Shown: positions 8,601 through 18,065, counted from the first letter of the stretch. The stretch: 27,482 bases of DNA from Prevotellaceae bacterium UBA711 (GCA_002297545.1 DBLZ01000041.1:1-27482); one strand, 5' to 3'. Notes: generated from the sequence alone by a model not told the origin. A program made the numbers and translations.

Positions 8601-10094
8601 GTCGGCCCCCATGGACATGATGGGCTCCTGATGGTTGTTCACCATGGGCTTGAGGATAAAGTCTATGTCCTCCTTGTTGAAGCCGAACGTGTGCATGCGC
8701 CGCTGGAAGTGGTCCACGTCGTGCCGCACCTTGCGCCCGCTGTGGATGTCGCTAAGCACCACCAGGTTGCCATGCAGCCAGTCGCTATATGGATGCTCCT
8801 CGGCCAGGGAGGTCTTTATCTCATCGTTGCGGATGATGCGTCCGCCATCGAGGTCCACCATGAACATCTTGCCCGGCTGCAGACGCCCTTTCTCCGTGAT
8901 GATGGCAGGGTCTATGTCCAGCACCCCGGTCTCCGAGGCCAGCACGAGCATGCCCTTTTGCGTGATGACATAGCGGGCAGGGCGCAGGCCGTTGCGGTCG
9001 AGAAGGCCGCCTGCATAGTGTCCGTCTGAAAACATCACGGCGGCAGGGCCGTCCCATGGTTCCATGAAGATGCTGTGGTATTCATAGAAGCTCTTGATGC
9101 GGTTGGAGATAGGGTCCTTGCTGCCGTAGCTCTCGGGGATGAGCATGGCCAAGGTATGTGGCAGAGACATGCCTCCCCTCACGAAGAACTCCACCGTATT
9201 GTCCAGCGAGGCACTGTCGCTCATGCCCTCCTGGATAATAGGGGATATGTCCGACACCGGGCCAAGATGGTGCGGGCGCAGGACAGACTCACGTGTCTGC
9301 ATCCACATGCGGTTGCCCTTGATGGTGTTTATCTCTCCGTTGTGGGCCACGAAACGGAACGGCTGGGCCAGACGCCACATGGGAAACGTGTTCGTGGAGA
9401 AACGAGAGTGCACAAGGGCCAAGGCGCTGGTGAAGTAAGGGTTCATCAGGTCGGGATAGTAGTAGCGCAACTGGCGTGAAGTGAGCATACCTTTATATAT
9501 AAGCGTGCGCGTGGAGAGGCTCACGATGTAGCAGTTGTCCTTGTTGCCGATGGACGATTCCGCCACGCGTCGCTCTATCTTCTTCCCCACCACATAGAGC
9601 CGGCTTTGCAGACGTTCCTCGTAGAGCTTCACGTCCATGCTTATCTCCTCCCTGCCACAGATGAAGATCTGCTTTATCAGAGGTTCGCTCATGGCGGCAT
9701 CGTGTCCGAGGACGTTGGAGTTCACAGGCACGTCGCGCTGGAACATGAGGGTAAGCCCCTCTTCGGATATGGTCTCGCGTATGATACTGAGGAATGCCTC
9801 GTAGTCGGCCGTCTCCTTGGGCATGAAGAGCATGCCCACGCCATAACGGCCACGTTCGGGCACGGGAATGCCGTTGAGCAGGATGAACTCATGAGGTATC
9901 TGCACCATGATGCCCGCACCGTCCCCGGTCTTGTTGTCGGCACCCTCGGCTCCGCGGTGTGCCATGTGTTCGAGAACCTGCAAGGCGTTCTCCACCACAT
10001 CGTGGTACTTCGCCCCCTTGATATTCACTATGAGTCCCACGCCACAGGAGTCGTGCTCGTAGGCGGCGTCGTACAGAGAGTCTTCGGTATACAT
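5616..10094 (-). CDS. gltB: Glutamate synthase large subunit (GOGAT alpha)
   Basis: A 1492-aa protein that releases ammonia from glutamine and uses it to convert 2-oxoglutarate to glutamate. The N-terminus has an Ntn glutamine amidotransferase domain whose nucleophile is expected to be Cys17 (DSCGVGLIVNIKG), exposed by removal of a 16-residue propeptide. A central domain follows, then the FMN-binding synthase domain with GADGGTGASP. The 3Fe-4S cysteines are C1126, C1132 and C1137 (CIMDRKCHTNTCPVG). A C-terminal GXGXG domain (GQSFGAFLCPGV region) completes the family architecture, and length is normal. It is the last gene of the minus-strand operon, 51 bp after pyrG. No small subunit gene (gltD) follows: the next gene is convergent. 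Electrons must come from a GltD encoded elsewhere or from ferredoxin. Confidence 0.95.
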   Translation of the reverse strand: MYTEDSLYDAAYEHDSCGVGLIVNIKGAKYHDVVENALQVLEHMAHRGAEGADNKTGDGAGIMVQIPHEFILLNGIPVPERGRYGVGMLFMPKETADYEAFLSIIRETISEEGLTLMFQRDVPVNSNVLGHDAAMSEPLIKQIFICGREEISMDVKLYEERLQSRLYVVGKKIERRVAESSIGNKDNCYIVSLSTRTLIYKGMLTSRQLRYYYPDLMNPYFTSALALVHSRFSTNTFPMWRLAQPFRFVAHNGEINTIKGNRMWMQTRESVLRPHHLGPVSDISPIIQEGMSDSASLDNTVEFFVRGGMSLPHTLAMLIPESYGSKDPISNRIKSFYEYHSIFMEPWDGPAAVMFSDGHYAGGLLDRNGLRPARYVITQKGMLVLASETGVLDIDPAIITEKGRLQPGKMFMVDLDGGRIIRNDEIKTSLAEEHPYSDWLHGNLVVLSDIHSGRKVRHDVDHFQRRMHTFGFNKEDIDFILKPMVNNHQEPIMSMGADIPIPVLSERPQRFFDYFRQMFAQVTNPAIDPLREYTVMSLTDYIGGVSGNILEATPEMCKVVELPSPIISNVDLDNLKNLAYKGFRTITLDMVFRASDGAEGMQRAICNLCSEVEHTVDKGYNYIILSDKAVDAQHAPIPSLIVMSAVHHHLIKCRKRSQTAVIVETGEVMQVMDVALLTGFGASAVNPYMAFAMLNDLVERKELQLDYPTAERYYIQAIDKGLMKIISKMGISTIRSYRGSMLFESLGISSSLLDKYFGGGISKMEGVTLEDVASDTLLRHAKGFATMAEGEAVPEPEDFGIYRYRKDGERHAWYPKTIAALQKAVREDDYGKFCEFSRLVDNEEHPMFLRNLMEVRPDRRPIPVDEVEPEEEIVRRFVGGAISFGAISRQAHEDIALAMNSLGCRSNTGEGGEDPERFTHTRDGISLRSATKQIASGRFGVTTEYLVDADEIQIKVAQGAKPGEGGQLPGYKVDAMIARTRHSIPGITLISPPPHHDIYSIEDLSQLIFDLKNVNPRAVINVKLVAESGVGTIAAGVAKAKADTILISGADGGTGASPASSVHYAGLPMELGLAEIQQTLIFNNLRGKVRIQCDGGLKNGRDVVVSALLGAEEYGFSTALMVALGCIMDRKCHTNTCPVGIATQCAELCGKYKGSYHYVARYLMFVAREVRELLARMGYRSLDEIVGRSDLLGQKHYEGRLSRVDLGRILRHVHEEGYPIKWQGELQGLPLGLKDESLIAASEHTIKSGLPIQFISTISNTDRSVGAMLSGHITRMCGGKGLPADTITIRFRGSAGQSFGAFLCPGVTFNLEGDANDYLGKGLSGGRIVLTPPSEVVFRPEDNIIAGNTLLYGATSGEVFIRGRVGERFCVRNSGATAVVEGVGDHCCEYMTGGRTVVLGPTGRNFAAGMSGGVAYVWDPAHTFDQGCNMDSVELTFVETAADRSELHRLIELHYEHTGSRLASSMLRDWTKFCAEFIKVMPIEYKKMLEAE

Positions 10095-10145
10095 GTTTCA
10101 ATGATTTGTTTGTGTAACGTGATGGCGGGACATCGTCGGCACGGA

Positions 10146-11738
10146 CTATAGCGTGCTGTGGATGAAAGCCAGGAAGAGCGGGCTGGGATGAAGCACGGTG
10201 CCCGTGTATTCTGGATGGAACTGCGTGCCCACATACCAGCGGCAAGCCGGCACTTCCACTATCTCCACCAGGCCGCTGTCGGGATTCACACCCGTGCAGG
10301 ACATACCTGCCTGCTCGAACAGGCTGCGGTATGCCCCGGCAAACTCATACCTGTGCCTATGGCGTTCCTCCACAACGTTCCTGCCATAGGCCGCCTCGGC
10401 CCTGGAACCTTCGGCAAGTTCGCAGGCATATGCCCCAAGGCGCATGGTTCCGCCCATGCGGGTGATGCCCACCTGGTCTTCCATCAGGTCGATAACCGGG
10501 TGCGCGGTATCCGGTGCCATCTCGCGCGAGTGGGCATCCGTCCAGCCGAGGACGTCACGGGCAAACTCCACCACCATCATCTGCATGCCGAGACAGATGC
10601 CAAGTGTGGGGACATCATGCGTACGGCAATAGCGGGCTGCCGTTATCTTGCCCTCTATGCCACGGTCGCCGAAACCGGGACAGATGACCACTCCGTCCAT
10701 GGGCGAGAGGAGACGTTGGACGTTCTCCGGGGTTATGTTCTCGCTCTGCACGAAATGTACGCACAGCTTGCGGTCGTTGTAGGTAGCGGCCTGGGAAAGA
10801 CATTCGCGGATGGACTTGTAGGCATCCTGTAGGTCGTACTTTCCCACCAAGGCTATGTGCAGTTCCTCGGTAGCCATGTGGCGGCGGTCAAGGAAGTCCT
10901 GCCATGCCCCGAGGTCGGCGCTGCCGGACGTGTCCATGCCGAACTTGCGCAATATCACGGTGTCGAGGTTCTGCTCCGCCATCTTGACGGGAACCTCGTA
11001 TATGGTGGGCAGGTCTATGCTCTGCACCACGCATTCCTTCTCCACGTTGCAGAAACTTGCCACCTTGTCCATGAGCCCGCGCCCAAGATGGCGGTCGGCA
11101 CGCAGGACAAGCACGTCGGGTTGCAGCCCCAGGCCCTGCATCTCTTTCACGGAATGCTGTGTGGGTTTGGTCTTCAGTTCCCCTGCCGCGGCTATGTAGG
11201 GCACATAGGTAAGATGTATGAGAAGGGCATCCTGCCTCAGTTCCCATTTGAGCTGGCGCATGGCCTCCAGAAAGGGCAGGCCCTCTATGTCGCCCACGGT
11301 GCCGCCTATTTCCGTTATCACGAAATCGTAGCAACCGGTGTTGCCCAACTGCAGCATGCGGTACTTTATCTCATCGGTGATGTGCGGGACCACCTGCACG
11401 GTATGACCGAGATAGTCACCGCGCCGCTCCTTTTCTATGACAGTTTGGTACACCCTGCCCGTAGTGACATTGTTGGCACCCGTGGTGCGTATGTCAGTGA
11501 AACGCTCGTAGTGCCCGAGGTCGAGGTCGGTCTCCCGGCCATCGCTGGTGACGTAGCACTCGCCGTGCTCATAGGGGTTGAGCGTGCCAGGGTCCACGTT
11601 GATGTATGGATCGAATTTCTGTATGGTAATCCTGTAGCCACGTGACTGAAGCAAACGGCCAAGGGAGGCGGCGATGATACCCTTGCCTAAAGAACTGGCC
11701 ACACCGCCGGTGACGAAGATGTATTTGGGTTGAGACAT
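10146..11738 (-). CDS. pyrG: CTP synthase
   Basis: This 530-aa enzyme aminates UTP to CTP using ATP and glutamine, the last step of pyrimidine nucleotide synthesis. The N-terminal synthetase domain has the P-loop GGVASSLGKG at residues 11-20 and the conserved DPYINVDPGTLNPYEHGE and DLDLGHYERF segments. The C-terminal class I amidotransferase domain has nucleophile Cys382 (GICLGMQ) and the His/Glu pair in GTQFHPEYTG. Length fits the family. It lies 75 bp after carB and 51 bp before gltB on the same strand. One common family position reads YVTSDGRETD where YVTDDGAETD is usual, a mild variation near the nucleotide-binding region. Confidence 0.96.
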   Translation of the reverse strand: MSQPKYIFVTGGVASSLGKGIIAASLGRLLQSRGYRITIQKFDPYINVDPGTLNPYEHGECYVTSDGRETDLDLGHYERFTDIRTTGANNVTTGRVYQTVIEKERRGDYLGHTVQVVPHITDEIKYRMLQLGNTGCYDFVITEIGGTVGDIEGLPFLEAMRQLKWELRQDALLIHLTYVPYIAAAGELKTKPTQHSVKEMQGLGLQPDVLVLRADRHLGRGLMDKVASFCNVEKECVVQSIDLPTIYEVPVKMAEQNLDTVILRKFGMDTSGSADLGAWQDFLDRRHMATEELHIALVGKYDLQDAYKSIRECLSQAATYNDRKLCVHFVQSENITPENVQRLLSPMDGVVICPGFGDRGIEGKITAARYCRTHDVPTLGICLGMQMMVVEFARDVLGWTDAHSREMAPDTAHPVIDLMEDQVGITRMGGTMRLGAYACELAEGSRAEAAYGRNVVEERHRHRYEFAGAYRSLFEQAGMSCTGVNPDSGLVEIVEVPACRWYVGTQFHPEYTGTVLHPSPLFLAFIHSTL

Positions 11739-11813
11739 TGCAGTTGAAGTTTATTATAAAGTATATGACATGGTGGGACGGCCATAAGGCACGCAATGGG
11801 AATGGAGAGTGGG

Positions 11814-14800
11814 TCAGTTGCCATACTCGTCCCAGCTCTTGATGGCAAGATCGTCCACGGACATGGTACAGAAGGCAGCTATGAAGGCACCGGCCAAGCG
11901 TGCGTTGGTAAGAAGGGGGATGTTGAGGTCTATGGCGGCACGACGTATTCGGTAACCGTTGTCCAGTTCGCCCACGGTGAGGTTCTTGGGTATGTTCACC
12001 ACCATGTCTACTTCCCTGCTATGCAGCAGGTCGAGAGCCTGCGGCATACGAGGGTCGTCGGGCCAGTAGACAGTAGTGTTGTCTATGCCGTTGCGAGAGA
12101 GGAAGGCCGAGGTACCGTCTGTGGCATAAATCCTGTAGCCCTTGGCGGCAAGCATGCGCACGGCCGGCAGCATGTCGGCCTTCTGGCAGGCGTCGCCAGT
12201 GGAGAGGAGTATTCCCTTCTCCGGTATGCGGTAGCCCACGGAAAGCATGGACTTGAGGATGGCACAGCGGGTGTCCTCACCTATGCACCCCACCTCACCA
12301 GTGGAAGCCATGTCCACGCCAAGGACAGGGTCGGCATTCTGCAACCTGTTGAACGAGAACTGGCTGGCCTTGATGCCAACGTAGTCCAGGTCGAACAGGC
12401 TCTTGGACGGTTTCTCCACCTTTTGCCCGAGCATGACACGTGTGGCAAGCTCAATGAGGTTGAGCTTGAGCACCTTGCTCACGAAGGGGAACGAGCGCGA
12501 AGCCCTCAGGTTGCACTCTATCACCTTTATGTCGTTCTCACGGGCAAGGTATTGTATATTGAACGGACCCGAGATGTTAAGCTCGCGCGCTATCTCGCGG
12601 GAGATGCGCTTGATGCGGCGCACGGTCTCCACATAGAGCTTCTGCGGCGGAAACTGTATGGTGGCATCGCCCGAGTGCACACCGGCATATTCGATGTGTT
12701 CACTGATGGCATAGGCTACGATTTCACCGTCCTGTGCCACGGCATCCATCTCCACCTCCTTGGCATGCTCTATGAAACGGCTGACCACCACGGGATGCTT
12801 TTGGGAGACATTGGCCGCAAGAGTGAGGAAACGGTTCAACTCGTCGTAATTGCTGCACACGTTCATGGCCGCACCGGACAGTACATACGATGGGCGCACC
12901 AGCACCGGGAAGCCCACCCGGCCGATGAAGGCATGGATGTCCTCCATGGTGGTGAGCGCGCTCCATTCTGGCTGGTCCACACCTATGCGGTCCAGCATGG
13001 CCGAGAACTTGTCCCTGTCCTCGGCATTGTCTATGGATTCGGCACTCGTACCCAGGATACGCACTCCCTGTTGGGCAAGGCGAAGGGCATGATTGTTGGG
13101 AATCTGGCCCCCGGTGGATACTATCACCCCGTGAGGTGACTCTATCTCCAGGATGTCCATGATGCGCTCAAAGGTAAGCTCATCGAAATACAGGCGGTCG
13201 CAGATGTCGTAATCGGTGGAAACGGTCTCCGGGTTGTAGTTCACCATCACCCCGCGGTAACCTTCCCGGCGTATGGTATTTAATGCCTGCACGCCACACC
13301 AGTCGAACTCCACAGAAGAGCCTATGCGATAGGCGCCGGAACCAAGTACCACTATGGCCGAATCATCGTCGAAGCCCTGTACGTCACTCTCCACACCACT
13401 GTACGTGAGATACAGATAATTGGTCTGTGCCGGAAACTCTCCGGCGAGGGTATCTATTTGCTTCACCACGGGGAGTATGCCCAACTCCTTGCGGCGGGCA
13501 CGCACAAGGAGTGATGCCTGCTCCATATCCTCAGCATCCATCCCTATGGCATGCGCTATCTGGAAGTCGGAGAACCCTTGACGCTTGGCAAGGCGGAGAA
13601 GGTCAACAGACAGGTTGTCCAGTCCATGACAAGCATGTAGCCGTGCATCGGTGTCCATGATGTACTTCAACTTGCACAGGAACCACTTGTCTATCTTGGT
13701 CAGGGCGTGTATCTGGTCCACAGTGTACCCTGCATCGAAAGCCTCGCTTATGACGCAGATGCGCTTGTCCGTAGGTTCGCGCAGGGCCTTGTCCACGTCA
13801 CTGATGACCAACTCCTTGTTCTCCACAAAACCGTGCATCCCCTGCCCTATCATGCGCAACCCCTTCTGGATGGCCTCCTCAAACGTACGGCCTATGGCCA
13901 TGACCTCTCCGACTGACTTCATGGAAGAACCGAGTGCCCTGTCCACACCATGGAACTTGCCGAGGTCCCAGCGGGGTATCTTGCAGACAACATAGTCCAA
14001 GGCCGGCTCAAAGAAGGCCGATGTGGACTTGGTGACAGCGTTCTTCAGGTCGAACAACCCGTAGCCCAGGCCCAGTTTAGCCGCCACGAAGGCCAAAGGA
14101 TAGCCCGTGGCCTTGGAAGCGAGGGCCGAGGAACGGCTGAGACGTGCATTGACCTCTATGACGCGATAGTCCTCGGACTCGGGGTCGAGGGCATACTGCA
14201 CATTGCATTCGCCCACTATGCCTATGTGGCGTATGATGCGTATGGCCAATTCGCGCAACTTGTGGTATTCGCTGTTGCTGAGCGTCTGCGACGGTGCTAT
14301 GACGATGGACTCGCCCGTGTGGATGCCCAGCGGATCGAAGTTCTCCATATTGCAGACGGTGATACAGTTGTCAAAGCGGTCGCGCACCACCTCGTACTCT
14401 ATCTCTTTCCATCCCTTCAGGCTCTTCTCTATGAGCACCTGTGGCGAGAACGAAAATGCCTTTTCGCACAGGAGGCGCAACTCGCCCTCGTTGTCGCAAA
14501 AGCCTGAGCCAAGCCCGCCCAAAGCATAGGCGGCACGCACAATGACAGGATAGCCCAGACGGCCGGCGGCCTGAAGGGCCTGCTCCACAGTGTCCACAGC
14601 CTCGCTGCGGATGGTCTTCACCCCTATCTCGTCCAGGCGGTGAACAAAAATTTCACGGTCTTCCGTGTCTATGATGGACTGCACGGGAGTGCCAAGGACC
14701 TTCACGCCGTAGCGGTCAAGCACACCACTCTTGTACAATTCCACGCCACAGTTGAGCGCCGTCTGTCCGCCGAACGAAAGGAAAATACCGTCCGGGCGTT

Positions 14801-15038
14801 CCTTGGCTATGACACGCTCTACGAAATAGGGCGTCACGGGCAGGAAGTATATCTTGTCGGCAACGCCCTCCGAGGTCTGCACTGTGGCTATGTTGGGATT
14901 GATAAGCACGGTCTCAAGGCCCTCTTCCCTGAGGGCCTTGAGTGCCTGGCTGCCGGAGTAGTCAAATTCTCCTGCTTCGCCTATCTTTAAGGCTCCCGAA
15001 CCCAGGAGCAGGACTTTGTGTATGGTGAGGTGAAACAT
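11814..15038 (-). CDS. carB: Carbamoyl-phosphate synthase large subunit
   Basis: This 1074-aa subunit makes carbamoyl phosphate from bicarbonate, two ATP and ammonia channelled from CarA, feeding pyrimidine and arginine synthesis. The two homologous synthetase halves each begin with the nucleotide-binding signature: GSGALKIGEAGEFDYSGSQA near residues 12-31 and GSGAYRIGSSVEFDWCGVQA near 555-575. ATP-grasp regions, the oligomerisation segment between the halves and a C-terminal MGS-like allosteric domain (about 935-1074) are all present at normal length. It lies 80 bp after carA and is followed by pyrG. Start chosen at the ATG giving MFHLTIHKVLLLGSGA, close to the family's usual N-terminus. Nothing suggests a frameshift. 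Confidence 0.96.
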   Translation of the reverse strand: MFHLTIHKVLLLGSGALKIGEAGEFDYSGSQALKALREEGLETVLINPNIATVQTSEGVADKIYFLPVTPYFVERVIAKERPDGIFLSFGGQTALNCGVELYKSGVLDRYGVKVLGTPVQSIIDTEDREIFVHRLDEIGVKTIRSEAVDTVEQALQAAGRLGYPVIVRAAYALGGLGSGFCDNEGELRLLCEKAFSFSPQVLIEKSLKGWKEIEYEVVRDRFDNCITVCNMENFDPLGIHTGESIVIAPSQTLSNSEYHKLRELAIRIIRHIGIVGECNVQYALDPESEDYRVIEVNARLSRSSALASKATGYPLAFVAAKLGLGYGLFDLKNAVTKSTSAFFEPALDYVVCKIPRWDLGKFHGVDRALGSSMKSVGEVMAIGRTFEEAIQKGLRMIGQGMHGFVENKELVISDVDKALREPTDKRICVISEAFDAGYTVDQIHALTKIDKWFLCKLKYIMDTDARLHACHGLDNLSVDLLRLAKRQGFSDFQIAHAIGMDAEDMEQASLLVRARRKELGILPVVKQIDTLAGEFPAQTNYLYLTYSGVESDVQGFDDDSAIVVLGSGAYRIGSSVEFDWCGVQALNTIRREGYRGVMVNYNPETVSTDYDICDRLYFDELTFERIMDILEIESPHGVIVSTGGQIPNNHALRLAQQGVRILGTSAESIDNAEDRDKFSAMLDRIGVDQPEWSALTTMEDIHAFIGRVGFPVLVRPSYVLSGAAMNVCSNYDELNRFLTLAANVSQKHPVVVSRFIEHAKEVEMDAVAQDGEIVAYAISEHIEYAGVHSGDATIQFPPQKLYVETVRRIKRISREIARELNISGPFNIQYLARENDIKVIECNLRASRSFPFVSKVLKLNLIELATRVMLGQKVEKPSKSLFDLDYVGIKASQFSFNRLQNADPVLGVDMASTGEVGCIGEDTRCAILKSMLSVGYRIPEKGILLSTGDACQKADMLPAVRMLAAKGYRIYATDGTSAFLSRNGIDNTTVYWPDDPRMPQALDLLHSREVDMVVNIPKNLTVGELDNGYRIRRAAIDLNIPLLTNARLAGAFIAAFCTMSVDDLAIKSWDEYGN

Positions 15039-15118
15039 GTCAGGATAATCGGATTAGTCTTTATATTATATATAAGAGGTGTAGTTATCTCATGTAGGGG
15101 AGGAAGTTGGTGGAGCTG

Positions 15119-16168
15119 TCACAACATGCTTATGAAGTCGTCAAAGAGGAACTGCGTATCGGTGGGGCCGGCGGCAGCCTCGGGATGGAACTGCACGGAG
15201 AACCATGGCTTGCCGTTGTGGCGTATGCCTTCGTTGGAACCGTCGTTCATGTTCTCGAAGAGCGGTTCCCAGTCGGCCGACAGGGTGGAGGCATCCACGG
15301 CATAACCATGGTTCTGGCTGGTAATGAAGCAGCGGTTGGTTCCCGTCATCCCCACCGGCTGGTTGTGGCTACGGTGGCCATACTTCAACTTATATACCTT
15401 GGCTCCCCCGGCCTTGGCCAGAAGCTGGTTGCCCATGCAGATGCCGAAGATGGGCTTGTCCGCCTGCATGGCCTTGCGTATGTTGTCCACGGCCTGTGGG
15501 CAATTATCCGGGTTGCCCGGACCGTTGGAGAGGAAGAGGCCATCATAGGACAAGACGTTGAAGTCATAGTCCCATGGCACGCGCACAATCTCCACGCCAC
15601 GCCTTTGCAGGCATCGGATGATGTTCGCCTTCACCCCGCAATCCACCAGCACCACCCTCTTGGGCGCGCCCTCGTTGTAGCGGATGACCTCGCGGCAACT
15701 CACCTTTTCCACATAGTTCTCGCTGCCATAATCCGGAAAGGACGCCGGGGAGGCCTGGTCTCCCTCTATTTCTATGCGCCCCATCATCACGCCATGCTCA
15801 CGGAGCAGTTGTGTGAGTGCGCGCGTGTCTATGCCTGTGATGGCAGGCACATGTTCACGCCGGAGCCATTGTCCCAGACTCTCCCTGGCATTCCAATGGC
15901 TGTAATCCGTGCTATAATCGCTCACAATGAGGGCTTCGGCATGTATGCGCCCGCTTTCCCACAACTCCGGGGCCGGCACGCCATAGTTGCCCACCAGGGG
16001 ATAGGTAAGCACCATAATCTGGCCCGCATAGGAGGGGTCGGTGAGGCTCTCAGGATAACCGGTCATGGCCGTGTTGAAGACCACCTCGCCGGCCGTTCCC
16101 CGAGGCGCACAGAAGGAATAGCCGCAGAAACGTGTGCCGTCGTCAAGAATCAATGTTGCCTTATTCAT
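15119..16168 (-). CDS. carA: Carbamoyl-phosphate synthase small subunit (glutaminase)
   Basis: This 349-aa subunit hydrolyses glutamine and passes ammonia to CarB. The N-terminal CPSase small-chain domain contains LILDDGTRFCGYSF and GEVVFNTAMTGYPESLTDPS. The C-terminal class I amidotransferase domain has nucleophile Cys244 (FGICMGNQLLA) and the His-Glu pair in SVQFHPEAAAGP. Its ATG overlaps the last codons of the upstream PurF-like gene by 8 bp, strong evidence of translational coupling, and carB begins 80 bp downstream. The length is at the short end of the family, but no key motif is missing. Confidence 0.95.
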   Translation of the reverse strand: MNKATLILDDGTRFCGYSFCAPRGTAGEVVFNTAMTGYPESLTDPSYAGQIMVLTYPLVGNYGVPAPELWESGRIHAEALIVSDYSTDYSHWNARESLGQWLRREHVPAITGIDTRALTQLLREHGVMMGRIEIEGDQASPASFPDYGSENYVEKVSCREVIRYNEGAPKRVVLVDCGVKANIIRCLQRRGVEIVRVPWDYDFNVLSYDGLFLSNGPGNPDNCPQAVDNIRKAMQADKPIFGICMGNQLLAKAGGAKVYKLKYGHRSHNQPVGMTGTNRCFITSQNHGYAVDASTLSADWEPLFENMNDGSNEGIRHNGKPWFSVQFHPEAAAGPTDTQFLFDDFISML

Positions 16169-18038
16169 GATGTTCTATATAGTCTATAAATGATTGGTTC
16201 AGGAGTCTGAGGCCACCGGCGTTGGGATAGTCGCCACTGAAGTACCAGTCACCTGTATGGGCGGGGCAAGCCTGATGAAGGCCGTCAAGGGTCTGGAACA
16301 CCAGTTCCACCCGTGCCTGTATGCCGGCAGGGGTGAGCAGTTCCACCATCTTGGCCGACACCTCCTCGTCGGAAAAGGGGCTGTATATGTCCTTCACGTA
16401 GTTCATCATTTGCTCCTTGGGCAGGCATTCCTGCTCCTTGCACCGGCGATAGGTGGCGTCGATGATGCTGTCCATGCCACGTTCCCTGAGCAGGGCGATG
16501 GCCGCCCTGAAGGCAATGAACTGCTGCATGCTGGCCATGTCTATGCCATAGTAATCGGGATAGCGCACTTGGGGCGAGGAGGAGACGATGACTATCTTCC
16601 GTGGGTGCAGACGGTCCAGGATGCCTATGATGCTCTGGTGTAGCGTGGTGCCACGAACTATGCTGTCGTCTATGATGACGAGGTTGTCCTCATAGGGACG
16701 GATGCTGCCATAGGTGACATCGTAGACATGGGCAGCCAGGTCGTTGCGGCTGTTGCCCTCGGCTATGAAAGTGCGGAGCTTGATGTCCTTGATGGCCACC
16801 TTCTCGCTGCGGATGCGCATGGACAGGATGCGTTCCAGTTCCTGACGGTCGGGCCTGTGGCCCAAGGCGTCGATCTCGCGTACCTTCAGGCTGTTGAGAT
16901 AGTTGTCCAGTCCCTCCAGCATACCATAGAAGGCCACCTCGGCCGTGTTGGGTATGAAAGAGAAAACGGTGTGCTCTATGTCGTGGTCCACAGCACGTAG
17001 AATGGCAGGGATGAGATTGCGTCCCAAGGCCTTGCGCTCGCGATAGATGTCCATGTCGCTGCCTCGGGAGAAGTAGATGCGCTCGAAAGAACAGGGGCGC
17101 ACCTCCCGCGGAGCGTTGATCTGCACCAGGCGCATCCCCCCGGCCTTGTTCTGTATGATTGCCTGTCCCGGTTGCAGTTCGTGGATTTCCTCGGCATGGA
17201 CATTCAGGGCCGTCTGTATCACTGGACGCTCCGAGGCAAGTACCATCACCTCGTCGTCCATGTACCAGAATGCAGTGCGTATGCCCCAAGGGTCGCGCAC
17301 CGCAAAAGAGTCTCCGCTGCCCGTGATACCACAGATGACATAGCCGCCCTCCCAGTCCGGAGAGGATGTCCTCAAGACGTTCTGCAGGTCGAGGCGCTGC
17401 TCTATTGCGTGGGTCAGCTCGATGCCCTGAAAGCCCTCCGCCCTGCACTGTTCATAGAGACGTTCCACCTCTCGATCCAGCCTGTGCCCCACCTGCTCCA
17501 GCATGATATAGGTGTCGGCATACTTGCGGGGATGCTGCCCCGATGCCGTTATCTTGGCAAAGACCTCGTCCACGTTGGTGAGATTGAAGTTACCGCACAG
17601 AGCCAGGTTCTTGGCCCGGTAGTTGCTGCGGCGCAGGAACGGATGAATGTAGTCCAGACCGTTGCGGCCCGTGGTGGAATAACGCAGATGTCCCATATAC
17701 AGTTCGCCGGCAAAAGGCAGCTGCCTCTCGGCCAGGCCGGCATCGGCAAGCTGCTCGGTAGTGAGACCGGCATAGTGACGGTGCACAGCCCCGAATATCT
17801 CGGAAATGGCTCCCGTACCCACGGCACGCTCGCGGAACATGTACTCCTCACCCGCCGTGGCATTCATCTTCACGCAGGCAAGTCCGGCCCCCTCCTGGCC
17901 GCGGTTATGCTGCTTCTCCATCAAGAGATACAGTTTGTTCAGTCCCCACATCCATGTACCGTACTTCCTTTGATAGTGATCCAGGGGCCTCAGAAGCCTG
18001 ACCAAGGCCACCCCGCATTCGTGTTTCAACTGTTCCAT
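16161..18038 (-). CDS. Long amidophosphoribosyltransferase-like protein (PurF family)
   Basis: This 625-aa protein resembles glutamine PRPP amidotransferase, which makes phosphoribosylamine. The Ntn glutaminase domain starts with MEQLKHECGVALVRL, giving nucleophile Cys8 after a seven-residue propeptide. RYSTTGRNG and LALCGNFNLTN correspond to glutamine-site motifs. The PRPP loop DDSIVRGTT is at residues 457-465, followed by SSPQVRYPDYYGIDM. It is well over 100 residues longer than usual PurF, with extra sequence between and after the domains. I chose the ATG at 18038 over an in-frame GTG at 18065 because MEQLKHECG is the natural Ntn start and the GTG lies in a hairpin. It is the first gene of the operon with carA, carB, pyrG and gltB and overlaps carA by 8 bp. 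Whether it is the purine enzyme or a specialised paralogue cannot be settled here. Confidence 0.88.
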   Translation of the reverse strand: MEQLKHECGVALVRLLRPLDHYQRKYGTWMWGLNKLYLLMEKQHNRGQEGAGLACVKMNATAGEEYMFRERAVGTGAISEIFGAVHRHYAGLTTEQLADAGLAERQLPFAGELYMGHLRYSTTGRNGLDYIHPFLRRSNYRAKNLALCGNFNLTNVDEVFAKITASGQHPRKYADTYIMLEQVGHRLDREVERLYEQCRAEGFQGIELTHAIEQRLDLQNVLRTSSPDWEGGYVICGITGSGDSFAVRDPWGIRTAFWYMDDEVMVLASERPVIQTALNVHAEEIHELQPGQAIIQNKAGGMRLVQINAPREVRPCSFERIYFSRGSDMDIYRERKALGRNLIPAILRAVDHDIEHTVFSFIPNTAEVAFYGMLEGLDNYLNSLKVREIDALGHRPDRQELERILSMRIRSEKVAIKDIKLRTFIAEGNSRNDLAAHVYDVTYGSIRPYEDNLVIIDDSIVRGTTLHQSIIGILDRLHPRKIVIVSSSPQVRYPDYYGIDMASMQQFIAFRAAIALLRERGMDSIIDATYRRCKEQECLPKEQMMNYVKDIYSPFSDEEVSAKMVELLTPAGIQARVELVFQTLDGLHQACPAHTGDWYFSGDYPNAGGLRLLNQSFIDYIEHHE

Positions 18039-18050
18039 CTCGTGTGTCTT

Positions 18051-18065
18051 GTGGGTGCATCCCAC
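18051..18065 (-). promoter_or_regulatory. Small hairpin just upstream of the PurF-like start codon
   Basis: GTGGG and CCCAC form a 5-bp stem with a 5-nt loop, ending about 12 nt before the chosen ATG in the operon leader RNA. It could influence translation initiation. Evidence is the stem alone. Confidence 0.35.

Noticed and set aside
18039..18065. GTG start extending the PurF-like protein by nine residues
   Set aside because: It sits in a hairpin and would lengthen the propeptide; MEQLKHECG from the ATG fits Ntn processing better.
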